Assembly (NCBI RefSeq): GCF_004349085.1
Contig: NZ_SMFM01000002.1
Coordinates: 558,001 to 622,000, forward strand
From: Flavobacterium caseinilyticum
Lineage (GTDB): Bacteria > Bacteroidota > Bacteroidia > Flavobacteriales > Flavobacteriaceae
DNA length: 64,000 nt
Reading direction: 5' to 3'
Part shown: in pieces, positions 25,956 through 35,475 of the stretch
Layout of the letters: every line of letters begins with the position of its first letter
Numbering within the stretch: position 1 is the first letter of the stretch
Position numbers and translations under genes: made by a program
Notes under the pieces: model-generated
The model's input: only the letters and a program-made list of their open reading frames with translations
Told to the model about the DNA's origin: nothing
Database searches by the model: none

Positions 25956-27317
25956 TTGTACGCAATACTCGACATAGAAACCACTGGAGGACAATTTAAC
26001 GAGGAGGGAATCACTGAAATTGCCATCTATAAATTTGATGGACATGAAATCGTGGATCAGTTTATTAGTTTGGTCAATCCCGAAATTCCAATTCAGCCTT
26101 TTGTGGTCAAACTCACTGGTATTAATAACGCCATGTTACAATCGGCACCGAAGTTTTTCGAAGTAGCAAAACGCATCATCGAAATGACAAATGATTGTGT
26201 AATCGTAGCTCATAATGCCTCTTTTGACTACAGAATTCTTAGAACTGAATTCCGCCGATTAGGCTATGATTATGAAGCTAAAACAATTTGCACAGTCGAA
26301 CTATCAAAAAAATTATTACCCGAACAACCTTCTCATAGTTTAGGAAAATTAGTTCGTGCACTTGGAATCCCAATGGCAGACAGACATCGTGCAAGTGGAG
26401 ATGCATTAGCAACAGTCAAACTATTTAAAATCCTTTTAGAAAAAGATTTAGAAAAAGAAATTGTAAAAGATTTTATTAAGCTCGAAATCGAAAAAGGAAT
26501 TGCTCCCAAATTACTGGATATTGTTGCCGGATTACCCTCGAAAACTGGTGTTTATTACATTCACAACGAAAAAGGGAACCTGGTTTACATCGGCAAGAGC
26601 CGAAACATAAAAAAACGCATAAACCAGCATTTTACAGGAACTTCGCCGAAATGCAAAAAAATTCAGGCCGAAGTTTTTACCGTAACGTATGATGAAACTG
26701 GAAGTGAATTGATTGCTTTATTAAAAGAAAGTGAAGAAATAAAAATAAATAAACCCATCTTTAACAGAGCACAGCGAAAAAGTATTTTTCAACTGGCTCT
26801 ATATGCTGAGAAAGATGATCAAGGTTACATTAACTTGAAACTTCAAAAAGCAGACGGCCGAAAAAAAGAAATCACCTCCTTTACTTCTATTCAAGAAGGA
26901 AAAAATGCGTTGTTCAGAATCACAGCCCATTACAATTTATGCCAAAAATTAACCGGTTTGTATCATTCTAAAACTAATTGCTTTCAATACAGTATAAAAG
27001 AGTGTGACGGCGCTTGTATTGGAAAGGTTTCGCCCGAAGAATACAATGTCAGAGTACAAAATTTTATAGAGAAAAACACCTTCGAAAACCAAAATGTAGT
27101 TTTGATTGACAAAGGCAGAACCATAAGCGAACGTTCAGCAGTTTTGATAGAAAACGGGATTTATAAAGGCTATGCTTTTTATGATTTAAACTATCAAATC
27201 AATAATATCGAAATACTAAGAAATATTATTATTCCGATGCAAAATAACCGTGATACTAAAAATATTATTCAAGGACATATCCGAAAAAATAAAACGTTAA
27301 AAACTGTGAAATTCTAA
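25956..27317 (+). CDS. DnaQ-like exonuclease fused to a GIY-YIG nuclease
   Basis: Two nuclease domains in one 453-residue protein. The N-terminal DEDD 3'-5' exonuclease has Asp6 and Glu8 in LDIETTGG and the later HNASFDYRIL and HRASGDALAT motifs. A UvrC-type GIY-YIG domain starts at about residue 196 (GVYYIH at 198-203, VYIGKS at 210-215). The C-terminal third contains CDGACIGKVSPEEY, as in Cho/UvrC-like proteins. A role in DNA repair, cutting near a lesion and trimming, is inferred from relatives. The start is TTG at 25956; no ATG precedes the exonuclease motif. Confidence 0.9.
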   Translation: MYAILDIETTGGQFNEEGITEIAIYKFDGHEIVDQFISLVNPEIPIQPFVVKLTGINNAMLQSAPKFFEVAKRIIEMTNDCVIVAHNASFDYRILRTEFRRLGYDYEAKTICTVELSKKLLPEQPSHSLGKLVRALGIPMADRHRASGDALATVKLFKILLEKDLEKEIVKDFIKLEIEKGIAPKLLDIVAGLPSKTGVYYIHNEKGNLVYIGKSRNIKKRINQHFTGTSPKCKKIQAEVFTVTYDETGSELIALLKESEEIKINKPIFNRAQRKSIFQLALYAEKDDQGYINLKLQKADGRKKEITSFTSIQEGKNALFRITAHYNLCQKLTGLYHSKTNCFQYSIKECDGACIGKVSPEEYNVRVQNFIEKNTFENQNVVLIDKGRTISERSAVLIENGIYKGYAFYDLNYQINNIEILRNIIIPMQNNRDTKNIIQGHIRKNKTLKTVKF

Positions 27318-27341
27318 ACGCATGTCAATCAGTAAATAAAT

Positions 27342-28172
27342 ATGCAAAGAATGAAGTCAAAATTCGAAGCTTTCAGACAAAGAACAAATGTAGTAATTTA
27401 CGGAACCAACACGGCATCCGGACGATTATTTGATCTCGTACTTTTAGCAGTAATTCTGTTAAGTGTCGTAATTGTGATGCTCGAAACAGTTCAGGGATTC
27501 GATGTAAAATTCCACAAAGAACTAATTATATTGGAATGGATTATCACCATTTTCTTTACTTTAGAATATATTCTTAGGATTATATCGATCAAAAAGCCAC
27601 TCAAATATATATTTAGTTTCTATGGAATTATTGATTTGATTGCGACTTTACCCATGTATTTCTCCTTGTTTTTTGTTGGTACCAGTATTTTAACTGTCGT
27701 TAGAGCTCTCCGTTTACTGCGTTTATTCAAAATTTTGAAGCATCCTCAATTCTCCAGCCCATCAGCACACCTAAAAGAAGCTTTGATTGCCAGCAGAGGA
27801 AAAATCTTAATTTTCATCTATTTCATGCTAATTAGCAGTATCATAATAGGTTCCGTAATGTACGTTGTTGAAGGAAAGGAAGGCGGATTCACTAGTATTC
27901 CCATTAGTATTTATTGGACCATTGTAACGCTCACGACAGTAGGTTATGGAGATATTTCGCCAATAACACCATTGGGACAAGCCATCGCGTCAGTAGTAAT
28001 GATTATGGGTTATGGAATAATAGCCGTGCCCACAGGAATTGTTACGGCTGAATTTGCTAACAGCAACCGTACAAAACCTAGAGCCGAAAAAATCAATCCC
28101 TGTACGGATTGCGGAACCGAAGGTCATGAATTTAATGCCAAATACTGTTTCCATTGCGGATCAGAACTTTAA
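27342..28172 (+). CDS. voltage-gated potassium channel with zinc-ribbon tail
   Basis: Inner-membrane K+ channel subunit of 276 residues of the six-helix type. The voltage sensor S4 is VRALRLLRLFK (120-130) with regularly spaced arginines; the selectivity filter is TTVGYGD (198-204). The cytoplasmic tail has two CxxC pairs (Cys254/Cys257 and Cys269/Cys272), a likely zinc ribbon, which is uncommon in small bacterial Kv channels. It is in line with the exonuclease gene 25 bp upstream. Tetramer formation is assumed from the family. Confidence 0.93.
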   Translation: MQRMKSKFEAFRQRTNVVIYGTNTASGRLFDLVLLAVILLSVVIVMLETVQGFDVKFHKELIILEWIITIFFTLEYILRIISIKKPLKYIFSFYGIIDLIATLPMYFSLFFVGTSILTVVRALRLLRLFKILKHPQFSSPSAHLKEALIASRGKILIFIYFMLISSIIIGSVMYVVEGKEGGFTSIPISIYWTIVTLTTVGYGDISPITPLGQAIASVVMIMGYGIIAVPTGIVTAEFANSNRTKPRAEKINPCTDCGTEGHEFNAKYCFHCGSEL

Positions 28173-28179
28173 TTTAATA

Positions 28180-28325
28180 ATTAGAAGCAATTCCAGCTGT
28201 ACACTGCAACTCCTCGTTATTTCAATTGTTTTTCTAAGGCATAAAAGGAGCTTCTTTCAGTCGCTCTTTTATGCCAAGAAAAACTAACTTTCATAACTGC
28301 GGGATTTCCGTTTCCATCTGGGCTA
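28180..28325 (-). repeat. dispersed intergenic element (long copy)
   Basis: Read on the minus strand the stretch starts TAGCCCAGATGGAAAC...GAAATCC (28325 down), then has an internal hairpin (GGCATAAAAGGAGC against GCTCTTTTATGCC on plus, about 28238-28275), and ends TTGCAG...GGAATTGCTTC. The same order occurs on plus at 42798-42885. I recall similar intergenic units in other flavobacterial genomes. It lies between the channel gene and miaA. Confidence 0.6.
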
Positions 28326-28331
28326 AAAAAT

Positions 28332-29249
28332 ATGAAATACCTAATTACTATAATCGGACCTACAGCGATAGGAAAAACTTCCTTAAGCATTGTTTTAGCG
28401 AATTACTTCAAATGTGAAATCATCTCCTGCGACAGCAGACAATTTTTCAAGGAAATGACTATTGGAACCGCAGTTCCCAATGAATCAGAATTAGCTGCTG
28501 CAAAACACAATTTCATCCAAAACAAATCCATATTCGAAAATTATACCGTAGGAGATTTCGAAAAAGAAGCGATTGCAAAACTGGACGAATTATTTTTGAC
28601 TAATGATTATGCGATCCTAGTTGGCGGTTCCGGATTATATGTAGATGCAATTCTGAAAGGTTTTGATGAATTTCCAGAAATTGATACAAGAGTTCGTACA
28701 GAAATAAACATAAATTATGAAAAACTGGGAATTGGATATTTGCAACAAAAACTCGAAGTTTTAGATCCCGATTACTACAAAACTTTGACTATCGAGAATC
28801 CTCAAACCTTACAAAATCCACAACGAATGATGCGTTTTGTGGAGGTCTGTTTAGGTTCTGGAAAACCATATTCTTCGTTTTTAAATCAAAAACAAAACAG
28901 CCGAAACTTCGCTCCCATTTTAATTGGTCTGGAAGCGGACAGAAAAATCATTTACAACCGAATCAATCAACGCGTTGAAATCATGGTGAACGAAGGACTA
29001 TTGGCTGAAGCCAAAAATCTATTTCCGAACAAAGAACTCAATGCACTGCAAACCGTGGGTTACCGAGAGTTATTCAGTTATTTTGACAAAGAAATTTCAT
29101 TGGAATTTGCCATTGAAGAAATAAAGAAAAACACCCGAAGATTTTCCAAGCGCCAATTGACTTGGTTCAAAAGAAATGAAAATACCAAATGGTTTGATTT
29201 TGAAACTCCCTATGAAACTATTGTGGATTACATCAAATCAAAGAAGTAA
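28332..29249 (+). CDS. miaA: tRNA dimethylallyltransferase
   Basis: Transfers a dimethylallyl group to N6 of A37 in tRNAs reading codons that start with U. The 305-residue protein has the P-loop GPTAIGKTSL (9-18), the DSRQFFKEM motif, LVGGSGLYVDAIL and the later NALQTVGYRELF and FSKRQLTWFKRN, all standard for MiaA. Length is normal. It starts right after the dispersed intergenic element and is followed by the thioesterase gene. Confidence 0.97.
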   Translation: MKYLITIIGPTAIGKTSLSIVLANYFKCEIISCDSRQFFKEMTIGTAVPNESELAAAKHNFIQNKSIFENYTVGDFEKEAIAKLDELFLTNDYAILVGGSGLYVDAILKGFDEFPEIDTRVRTEININYEKLGIGYLQQKLEVLDPDYYKTLTIENPQTLQNPQRMMRFVEVCLGSGKPYSSFLNQKQNSRNFAPILIGLEADRKIIYNRINQRVEIMVNEGLLAEAKNLFPNKELNALQTVGYRELFSYFDKEISLEFAIEEIKKNTRRFSKRQLTWFKRNENTKWFDFETPYETIVDYIKSKK

Positions 29250-29307
29250 ACCAATAAATTATATGTCTAAATTACAAATTCATAATTCATAATTCATAAT
29301 TATATAC

Positions 29308-30048
29308 ATGCCTATCTCTTCTAACTTCACATCTATTTTAAGCAAAGACTGGGAAATCAATTTTACACAATGTGCGCCAAATGGATTTTTAAAATACACT
29401 GATCTGTGTAATATTTTGCAATTAACGGCTGCAGCACATTCCGAAGTTGGTGGAATTAGTTTTACGGACATGCAGGAATTTGACCAAGCCTGGGTATTGA
29501 GCCGCATGCGAGTTGAAATTACAAAATTACCAAAATGGGGCGATATTGTAACTGTGAAAACATGGATTAATTCTTTGGAAAATTCTCGTTCCGTACGTGC
29601 GCTGGAAATGCATGTAAATGGGGAGAAAATTGTAGGTTCTGAGACTTTCTGGGCAGTGTTTAATACTAAAAAGCGTCGGCCGGAAGGACTGGCATTGCCG
29701 TTCGAACATTTCGAATTATATCCTGAAAAAAGAGCAACTATTGATGGTTTCTCTAAAATAAATTTTAATAATGAGAAAGAAATAGTTTTCGAAAAAATTG
29801 TCTTTTTATCCGATTTAGACATTGTAAATCATGTCAATAATGTCAAATATCTGGAATGGTGTTTGGATTTAGTGGATGAGAAATTAATTCTAAATCAGAA
29901 AATTAAAAGTTTTGAAATGAATTTCTTAAAGGAATTATCTATTAAAGATAAAGTGCTGATTCACGAAAGCATTTCTGATAATGAAACTATTTTTAGCATT
30001 ACAAAAGAAGACAGAACGAGTTTTGCTTTACAATTGAATTGGAAATAA
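29308..30048 (+). CDS. acyl-ACP thioesterase
   Basis: Hydrolyses acyl-ACP to free fatty acid and ACP. The 246-residue double hot-dog protein matches the bacterial/plant FatA-FatB family: an N-terminal hot-dog with FLKYTDLCNILQLTAAAHSE and DQAWVLSRMRVEI, and a second hot-dog with the catalytic-region motif DIVNHVNNVKYLEW. Cytoplasmic. It follows miaA by about 60 bp, a spacer of short ATTCATAATT repeats. Confidence 0.9.
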   Translation: MPISSNFTSILSKDWEINFTQCAPNGFLKYTDLCNILQLTAAAHSEVGGISFTDMQEFDQAWVLSRMRVEITKLPKWGDIVTVKTWINSLENSRSVRALEMHVNGEKIVGSETFWAVFNTKKRRPEGLALPFEHFELYPEKRATIDGFSKINFNNEKEIVFEKIVFLSDLDIVNHVNNVKYLEWCLDLVDEKLILNQKIKSFEMNFLKELSIKDKVLIHESISDNETIFSITKEDRTSFALQLNWK

Positions 30049-30067
30049 AAAAGTCCTTTCAATCCAA

Positions 30068-30095
30068 AAAAAAGCCTCAATTTCTTGAGGCTTGT
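30068..30095 (-). terminator. terminator of the two-component operon
   Basis: AAGCCTCAA (30072-30080) pairs with TTGAGGCTT (30085-30093); on minus a T run of eight follows. Confidence 0.85.
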
Positions 30096-30101
30096 ATCTA
30101 T

Positions 30102-30818
30102 TTATTCTGCTACTTTATTCTTAACTACTAATCTGAATCCTTCTCCGTGAATATTCAAAATTTCAACATCTTCGTCCAGTTTCAAATACTTTCTCAACTT
30201 AGCTATGTACACGTCCATACTTCTAGAAGTGAAATAGTTATCATCTCTCCAGATTTTAGTCAAGGCTAATTCTCTTGGCATCAAGTCATTTTCGTGAAGA
30301 ATCAACATTTTCAATAATTCATTCTCTTTTGGAGAAAGTTTTATTGGTTCTTCATTGTTAAATGTTAAAAAACGAAGTTTTGAATTCAAATGAAATTTAC
30401 CAATATTAAATTCAAATTGTACTTGTTCTGCTTTAGTGTCAGAAGATTTTCTTTGAATTATAGCTTTGATTTTCATCAACAAAACTTCAGAATCAAAAGG
30501 TTTATTCAAGTAATCGTCAGCACCAGCTTTATATCCTTTCAACACATCTTCTTTCATCGATTTTGCTGTCAAGAAAATGATTGGCACTTCATTGTTTTTT
30601 TCTCTGATTTCTTTGGCTAATGTATATCCGTCTTTGTAAGGCATCATCACATCAAGAATGCATAAATCAAAAGTATCTTTTTTGAATTTTTCAAATCCTT
30701 CCATTCCATTTTTCGCCAAAGTGACATCAAAATCATTTAGCATTAAATAATCTTTTAAAACTGCACCAAAATTAAGATCATCTTCGACTAGAAGTATTTT
30801 TTTATTTACATTTTCCAT
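30102..30818 (-). CDS. OmpR-family response regulator
   Basis: Transcription factor of 238 residues, the output half of the pair with the upstream kinase. The receiver has acidic VEDD near residues 11-14, phospho-acceptor Asp56 in CILDVMMP and the conserved lysine in LNKPFD. The winged-helix DNA-binding half contains SPKENELLKMLILHEND and RSMDVYIAKLRKYL. It resembles the RprY group of Bacteroidetes. Its start is 4 bp from the kinase stop, so the two are co-transcribed, kinase first. Confidence 0.94.
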   Translation of the reverse strand: MENVNKKILLVEDDLNFGAVLKDYLMLNDFDVTLAKNGMEGFEKFKKDTFDLCILDVMMPYKDGYTLAKEIREKNNEVPIIFLTAKSMKEDVLKGYKAGADDYLNKPFDSEVLLMKIKAIIQRKSSDTKAEQVQFEFNIGKFHLNSKLRFLTFNNEEPIKLSPKENELLKMLILHENDLMPRELALTKIWRDDNYFTSRSMDVYIAKLRKYLKLDEDVEILNIHGEGFRLVVKNKVAE

Positions 30819-30821
30819 ATT

Positions 30822-32405
30822 CTAATTTATTAATGGTAATTTTATTATGAAGGTACTCCCTTTTCCCTTTTCACTTTCTACATATACTTGACCGTGATGG
30901 TCTTCAACAATTCTTTTTACATATGCTAAACCCAATCCGTGACCTTTCACATTATGAATATCTCCGGTGTGTTCTCTGTAAAACTTTTCAAAAATTCTTT
31001 TCTGCGCTATTTTGCTCATCCCAAGTCCACTATCTTTCACTTTAATTATCACCATATCCTTGATGTTTTCAGTAAAGATTTCAATTTCAGGAACATTTGG
31101 CGAGTATTTTACCGCATTTTCTAAAATATTCACAATCACATTGGTAAAATGAACATCATTTATTAAAACTGTTGTTCTAATGGCTTTAAAGTGGCAAGTA
31201 ATTGTTCCTTGCCTATCTTCTAAAATCAAATTAACATGATCAATTGCATCTTCTATAATCTCATGTATGTTATTCGATTCCTTAGTAATATCTAATTCTT
31301 TTTTTTCTAATTTAGAAATTCGAAGCACATTTTCAACTTGTGCATGCATGCGTTTATTTTCGTCCTTAATCATTTGCAGGTATCTTAAAACCTTTTCCTT
31401 ATCATCGATTATTTTTGGATTTTTAATCGCATCAAGCGCTAAATTTATAGTTGCAATTGGTGTTTTGAATTCGTGTGTCATATTATTAATGAAATCGTTT
31501 TTTATTTCAGAAATTTGACGTTGACGAATTAATTGATTTAATGCACTTGTATAAGCAATTAAAATAATCAGTGTAAAAACAATTGAAAGAACGGTTATAC
31601 TTACGAGCTCAGATAATAAAAATTTCTTTTTAAGAGGAAATGTAACTAACAATTGGTATTTACTGTTCCCCTCATTATCCGTAAAAATCGGAATAGAATA
31701 CGTGGATTCTTTATCGTATTTAAAATCGTTTGATTTAATTTTCGTAGCTAGATTATCACTATAGATACCAAATTCAAATCGTGTTTCAATTCCATATTCC
31801 TCTAATTCTTTTTTAATTAATTTCTGCAAAATATCATTGGAAACCCGTTCTTCAAGTGGCATTGCAGAAAGAACATCCTTTGCAGAAATTTCAAAAAGAG
31901 CATTATCCAAAATATCCAAATTTCCTGATTTTTCTATTCTAATATCGGGAATCAAACTTTTGCTAACACCGGAATTGTCAACAGAATTATTGTTGTAAAC
32001 TTCAGTCACACGTTTAGAGCTGAAGCTCTTAAATTTTTCACTATCAAATTTTTTATCAAAGAACGTTGGTGAAATATTATAATCTTCAGATATTATGCTG
32101 TTCGAATAAATAATGGTTTTATTCGTTTTCGGATTTTTCTGAACATAATAAAACTGTAATAAATCATCTTTTTCAGGAAGTTTACCAGTACTATCCTTAA
32201 TACGATTTATTTTATCATAAAAATTATAGGTTTCTTGCTTTTGGATCTTATCCGCCACGTTACCTATGACTTGTTTAACATGAAATTTAAACTGTTCATC
32301 ATTATTTTTGAATGATGTGTTGAACCAATATACTTGTACAAGAATTATCCCAATCAGAGACAAACTCATCAGTAAAACAAGTAACCTAAAAAAAAGTTTA
32401 TTCAT
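30822..32405 (-). CDS. sensor histidine kinase (RprX-like)
   Basis: Inner-membrane kinase of 527 residues. One membrane segment at the N-terminus (about 7-29) and one near 265-285 bracket a periplasmic sensor domain of more than 200 residues. The H-box HEFKTP has phospho-acceptor His311; the ATPase domain shows NILENAVKYS (N box), VKDSGLGMS (G1) and GHGLGLAYVK (G2). Stimulus unknown; RprX-type kinases have been linked to envelope and drug stress in Bacteroides. It feeds the response regulator immediately downstream. Confidence 0.94.
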   Translation of the reverse strand: MNKLFFRLLVLLMSLSLIGIILVQVYWFNTSFKNNDEQFKFHVKQVIGNVADKIQKQETYNFYDKINRIKDSTGKLPEKDDLLQFYYVQKNPKTNKTIIYSNSIISEDYNISPTFFDKKFDSEKFKSFSSKRVTEVYNNNSVDNSGVSKSLIPDIRIEKSGNLDILDNALFEISAKDVLSAMPLEERVSNDILQKLIKKELEEYGIETRFEFGIYSDNLATKIKSNDFKYDKESTYSIPIFTDNEGNSKYQLLVTFPLKKKFLLSELVSITVLSIVFTLIILIAYTSALNQLIRQRQISEIKNDFINNMTHEFKTPIATINLALDAIKNPKIIDDKEKVLRYLQMIKDENKRMHAQVENVLRISKLEKKELDITKESNNIHEIIEDAIDHVNLILEDRQGTITCHFKAIRTTVLINDVHFTNVIVNILENAVKYSPNVPEIEIFTENIKDMVIIKVKDSGLGMSKIAQKRIFEKFYREHTGDIHNVKGHGLGLAYVKRIVEDHHGQVYVESEKGKGSTFIIKLPLIN

Positions 32406-32464
32406 CGAAACAAATTTAGTATTTTAACAATATATTAAATAATAGATTAACCAAACATTAACAC

Positions 32465-33061
32465 CTATGTATCTTTTTGTTTAATCTTTAAAATTTTAAG
32501 AATTCGGTCAATTTCAAATTTTGTAGTTTCAATAGAAGTATTTTCGATAACGAAATCGCTTTTGGGGATGCGTTTTTCATCTGTCCACTGTGCATCCATT
32601 CGTTTTGAAATAAGTTCACGAGTAGTTTTATCCCTTTCAAGAACCCGCTGAATCCTTGTCTCTACAGGTGCTGTAACTGTTATTATCAAATCGCAATTTT
32701 TATAACTGCCACTTTCAAATAAAATTGCAGCTTCATAAATCACATAAGGAACATTTTTATGTTGTAAAAGCCAATGTTCAAAATGCTTTTTTACGGCAGG
32801 GTGAACAATATTGTTAAGTTTTTCTAATTTCAAAGAGTCACTAAAGACAATTTTAGCCAATTCTGCTCTATTTAACTTTTCGTTTTCAAAAACAGTATCG
32901 CCAAAAATATCTTTAACAGCAATTATAATTTCTGAAGATTGCATGATTTTTCTGGCTTCATCATCAGCAATATAAACTGGAATTCCAAAATCTTCAAAAT
33001 ATTTTGCAACGGTAGTTTTTCCGCTTCCAATGCCACCTGTTAAACCAATAATTTTAGTCAT
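32465..33061 (-). CDS. coaE: dephospho-CoA kinase
   Basis: Phosphorylates dephospho-CoA at the 3' hydroxyl, the last step of coenzyme A synthesis. The 198-residue protein begins MTKIIGLTGGIGSGKTTVAKYF with a P-loop at residues 8-15, followed by the CoA-domain residues in PVYIADDEARK. Length is normal. It follows the glycosyltransferase gene by 2 bp. Another CoA gene, coaBC, is 5 kb away. Confidence 0.96.
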   Translation of the reverse strand: MTKIIGLTGGIGSGKTTVAKYFEDFGIPVYIADDEARKIMQSSEIIIAVKDIFGDTVFENEKLNRAELAKIVFSDSLKLEKLNNIVHPAVKKHFEHWLLQHKNVPYVIYEAAILFESGSYKNCDLIITVTAPVETRIQRVLERDKTTRELISKRMDAQWTDEKRIPKSDFVIENTSIETTKFEIDRILKILKIKQKDT

Positions 33062-33063
33062 AT

Positions 33064-34065
33064 TTACACTTTAAAAAATAATTCGGGAAAAGCATCTTGC
33101 GGTTTTTGCTTTAAAATGATCACTTTGTAATAGGATTTTATAAAGCCTAAACCATAACCATAAAATTGTTTCCAGACCGCTACGAGCGATAAATAGCCAA
33201 TTTTTAAACTCTTATTTTGATAAGAAGACACCAAAAATAATACCAAAAAGTAAACAAAATATAGTTGGAGCAGGAAGTCAAAATTAAAAAGTAACATTGC
33301 AAAAAAGGAAGTAAAAAAACCAACAATAAATACTGATGGAAAGAAAAAAGTGAGTTTATTGTATTTTGGATACCAACTATTTAAAATAGGTCGTGCTTTT
33401 CCAAATTTATTAACCTGAATTGAAAATTTTTCCCAATCAATTCTTCTCTTATGGTACACATAAGCCTTAGAAAAAAGTTTGGTTTCAAAACCTAAATTCC
33501 ACAAACGAATCGATAAATCCGGATCTTCACCGGGATGAATATTTCCAAAACCTTTTGATGCTTCAAAAGCTTTACGAGACAATCCCATATTAAAACTCCG
33601 TGGCTGAAACTTACCAATTTTTTCAGAACCTCCGCGTATTCCGCCCGTTGTCAGAAACGATGTCATTGCAAAATTGATTGCTTTTTGTATATCTGAAAAG
33701 CTATCTAAAGCTTTATCCGGCCCTCCAAAGCAGTCTGTATAATTTTGGTTTAATGCCATGTCAACTTCTGATAGATACTCTTTTGGAATAATACAATCCG
33801 AATCGAAAATGACAAAATAATCTCCTTTCGCCATTTTCATTCCGAAATTTCTTGAATCACCAGGACCGGAATTCTTCTTGTAATAATATGAAATATCAAG
33901 CCTAGTACCATATTTTTCAACTACATTTTTGCAATCTACAGTGGATCCATCTTCTACCACCACAATCTCAAATTTTTCTTTGTACGTTGAGTGAATTAAA
34001 CTTGCTAAAAGTTCATCAACTTCCTCGGGGCGATTATAAACGGGTATGATTAGGGAAAATAACAT
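33064..34065 (-). CDS. family 2 glycosyltransferase
   Basis: Transfers a sugar from a nucleotide donor, probably to a cell-surface polysaccharide or lipid carrier. The 333-residue protein has the GT-A fold with SLIIPVYNRPEEVDELL at the start, VVVEDGST, and the metal-binding DXD-like FDSDC at about residues 91-95. The C-terminal 100 residues hold two hydrophobic segments, so it is membrane-bound. The acceptor is unknown. Likely in one transcript with coaE. Confidence 0.9.
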   Translation of the reverse strand: MLFSLIIPVYNRPEEVDELLASLIHSTYKEKFEIVVVEDGSTVDCKNVVEKYGTRLDISYYYKKNSGPGDSRNFGMKMAKGDYFVIFDSDCIIPKEYLSEVDMALNQNYTDCFGGPDKALDSFSDIQKAINFAMTSFLTTGGIRGGSEKIGKFQPRSFNMGLSRKAFEASKGFGNIHPGEDPDLSIRLWNLGFETKLFSKAYVYHKRRIDWEKFSIQVNKFGKARPILNSWYPKYNKLTFFFPSVFIVGFFTSFFAMLLFNFDFLLQLYFVYFLVLFLVSSYQNKSLKIGYLSLVAVWKQFYGYGLGFIKSYYKVIILKQKPQDAFPELFFKV

Positions 34066-34136
34066 AAATTACGAATGTGGTATTAATGTGTGTTTTTTGA
34101 TTAAAAAGTCTAAACAAATGTAGTCTTTATCAATAA

Positions 34137-34167
34137 AAAAACCATCAACTATTAATTGATGGTTTTG
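34137..34167 (-). terminator. fabV terminator
   Basis: AAACCATCAA (34139-34148) pairs with TTGATGGTTT (34156-34165); a T run follows on minus. Confidence 0.85.
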
Positions 34168-34193
34168 TAAATAATATATTTTGTACCACACTT

Positions 34194-35384
34194 TTACGCG
34201 ATACTTTCGATCTTTACTACTTCGTTTGTATCTGCTTTGTAATCAACTCCTTCTACATCAAAACCAAATAAATTGTAAAAATCTTTTCTGTATCCTTCTA
34301 AATCACCTATTTCAGATAGATTTTCAGTTACTGCTTCAATCCACAATTTAGCCACTTTTTCCTGAACATCAGGACGCATTTCTAAATCGTCAATACGGAT
34401 TCTTCCTTTTTCATCTACAGGAACTTCGTTACCTGTGTATAATCTTTCTTGATACAAACGCTGAATTTGTTCGATACATCCTTCATGAATTCCTTCTTCT
34501 TTCATTATTTTATACAATAAAGAAATATACAATGGAATAACTGGAATAGCAGAACTGGCCTGCGTCACCAATGCTTTATTTACAGAAACAAATGCTTTTC
34601 CATCGATCTCGGCTAAAGTGTCAGTGATAGCAAATGCAGTCGCTTCAAGATGATCTTTGGCACGACCAATTGTTCCTTTTCTATAAACTGCCTCAGTCAA
34701 GGCGGGCCCAATGTAAGAGTACGCTACAGTTATTGCTCCCGGAGCAAGCAGATTGTCAGCTTTTAAAGCATCAATCCACATGGCCCAATCTTCTCCACCC
34801 ATTACCGCAACGGTATTAGCAATTTCTTCTTCATTACACGGTTGAATAGAAATTTCAGAAACTTTGCCTGAATGAAAATCAACGGTTTTATTAGTAAAAG
34901 TACTTCCAATTGGTTTCAAAACTGAACGATGTAGTACCCCCGTGACAGGATGTAAACGAACTGGTGATGCTAAACTATAGATAATCAGATCCACTTGACC
35001 TAAATCTTCTTTTATCAGATCTAATGTTTGCTGCTTTATTTCATTCGAAAATGCATCACCATTGACACTTTTTGCATATAAACCTGCTTTATGCGCTTCC
35101 TTTTCAAAAGCTGCAGAATTATACCAACCTGGAGAAGCTGTTTTACCTTCGGAAGGTTCTTTTTCAAAAAATACACCAATAGTTGCTGCATCAGAACTGA
35201 AAGCACTTGTAATTCTGGATGCTAAACCAAATCCAGTTGAAGCTCCAATTACCAGAACTTTTTTAGCCCCGTTACTGTGCCCTTTAGATTTTATATATTC
35301 GATCTGATTTTTCACATTTTGTTCGCATCCCTTTGGGTGAGATGTTGTACAAATAAATCCTCTCATTCTAGGTTCTATAATCAT
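34194..35384 (-). CDS. fabV: trans-2-enoyl-CoA/ACP reductase FabV
   Basis: NADH-dependent enoyl reductase for the last step of each fatty-acid elongation cycle, or reduction of crotonyl-CoA. The 396-residue protein starts MIIEPRMRGFICTTSHP, has the Rossmann motif VLVIGASTGFGLA and the catalytic Tyr-x8-Lys pair Tyr234/Lys243 in AVYRKGTIGRAK, which defines FabV. FabV enzymes are naturally insensitive to triclosan in several bacteria. It has its own promoter inside the 3' end of recN. Confidence 0.97.
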   Translation of the reverse strand: MIIEPRMRGFICTTSHPKGCEQNVKNQIEYIKSKGHSNGAKKVLVIGASTGFGLASRITSAFSSDAATIGVFFEKEPSEGKTASPGWYNSAAFEKEAHKAGLYAKSVNGDAFSNEIKQQTLDLIKEDLGQVDLIIYSLASPVRLHPVTGVLHRSVLKPIGSTFTNKTVDFHSGKVSEISIQPCNEEEIANTVAVMGGEDWAMWIDALKADNLLAPGAITVAYSYIGPALTEAVYRKGTIGRAKDHLEATAFAITDTLAEIDGKAFVSVNKALVTQASSAIPVIPLYISLLYKIMKEEGIHEGCIEQIQRLYQERLYTGNEVPVDEKGRIRIDDLEMRPDVQEKVAKLWIEAVTENLSEIGDLEGYRKDFYNLFGFDVEGVDYKADTNEVVKIESIA

Positions 35385-35445
35385 ATTTGGTTTAATTTAA
35401 TTTTTTATCTAATTCTTTTTAGCTTTATTAAAAAGTAAAAAAGTA

Positions 35446-35475
35446 CAAAGATAGAGCAAAATATTAGTTCAGCAA
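35446..35475 (-). promoter_or_regulatory. fabV promoter
   Basis: On minus: TTG (plus 35473-35475), 19 bases, TATCTTTG (plus 35446-35453). The -33 part lies inside the last codons of recN. Confidence 0.75.
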
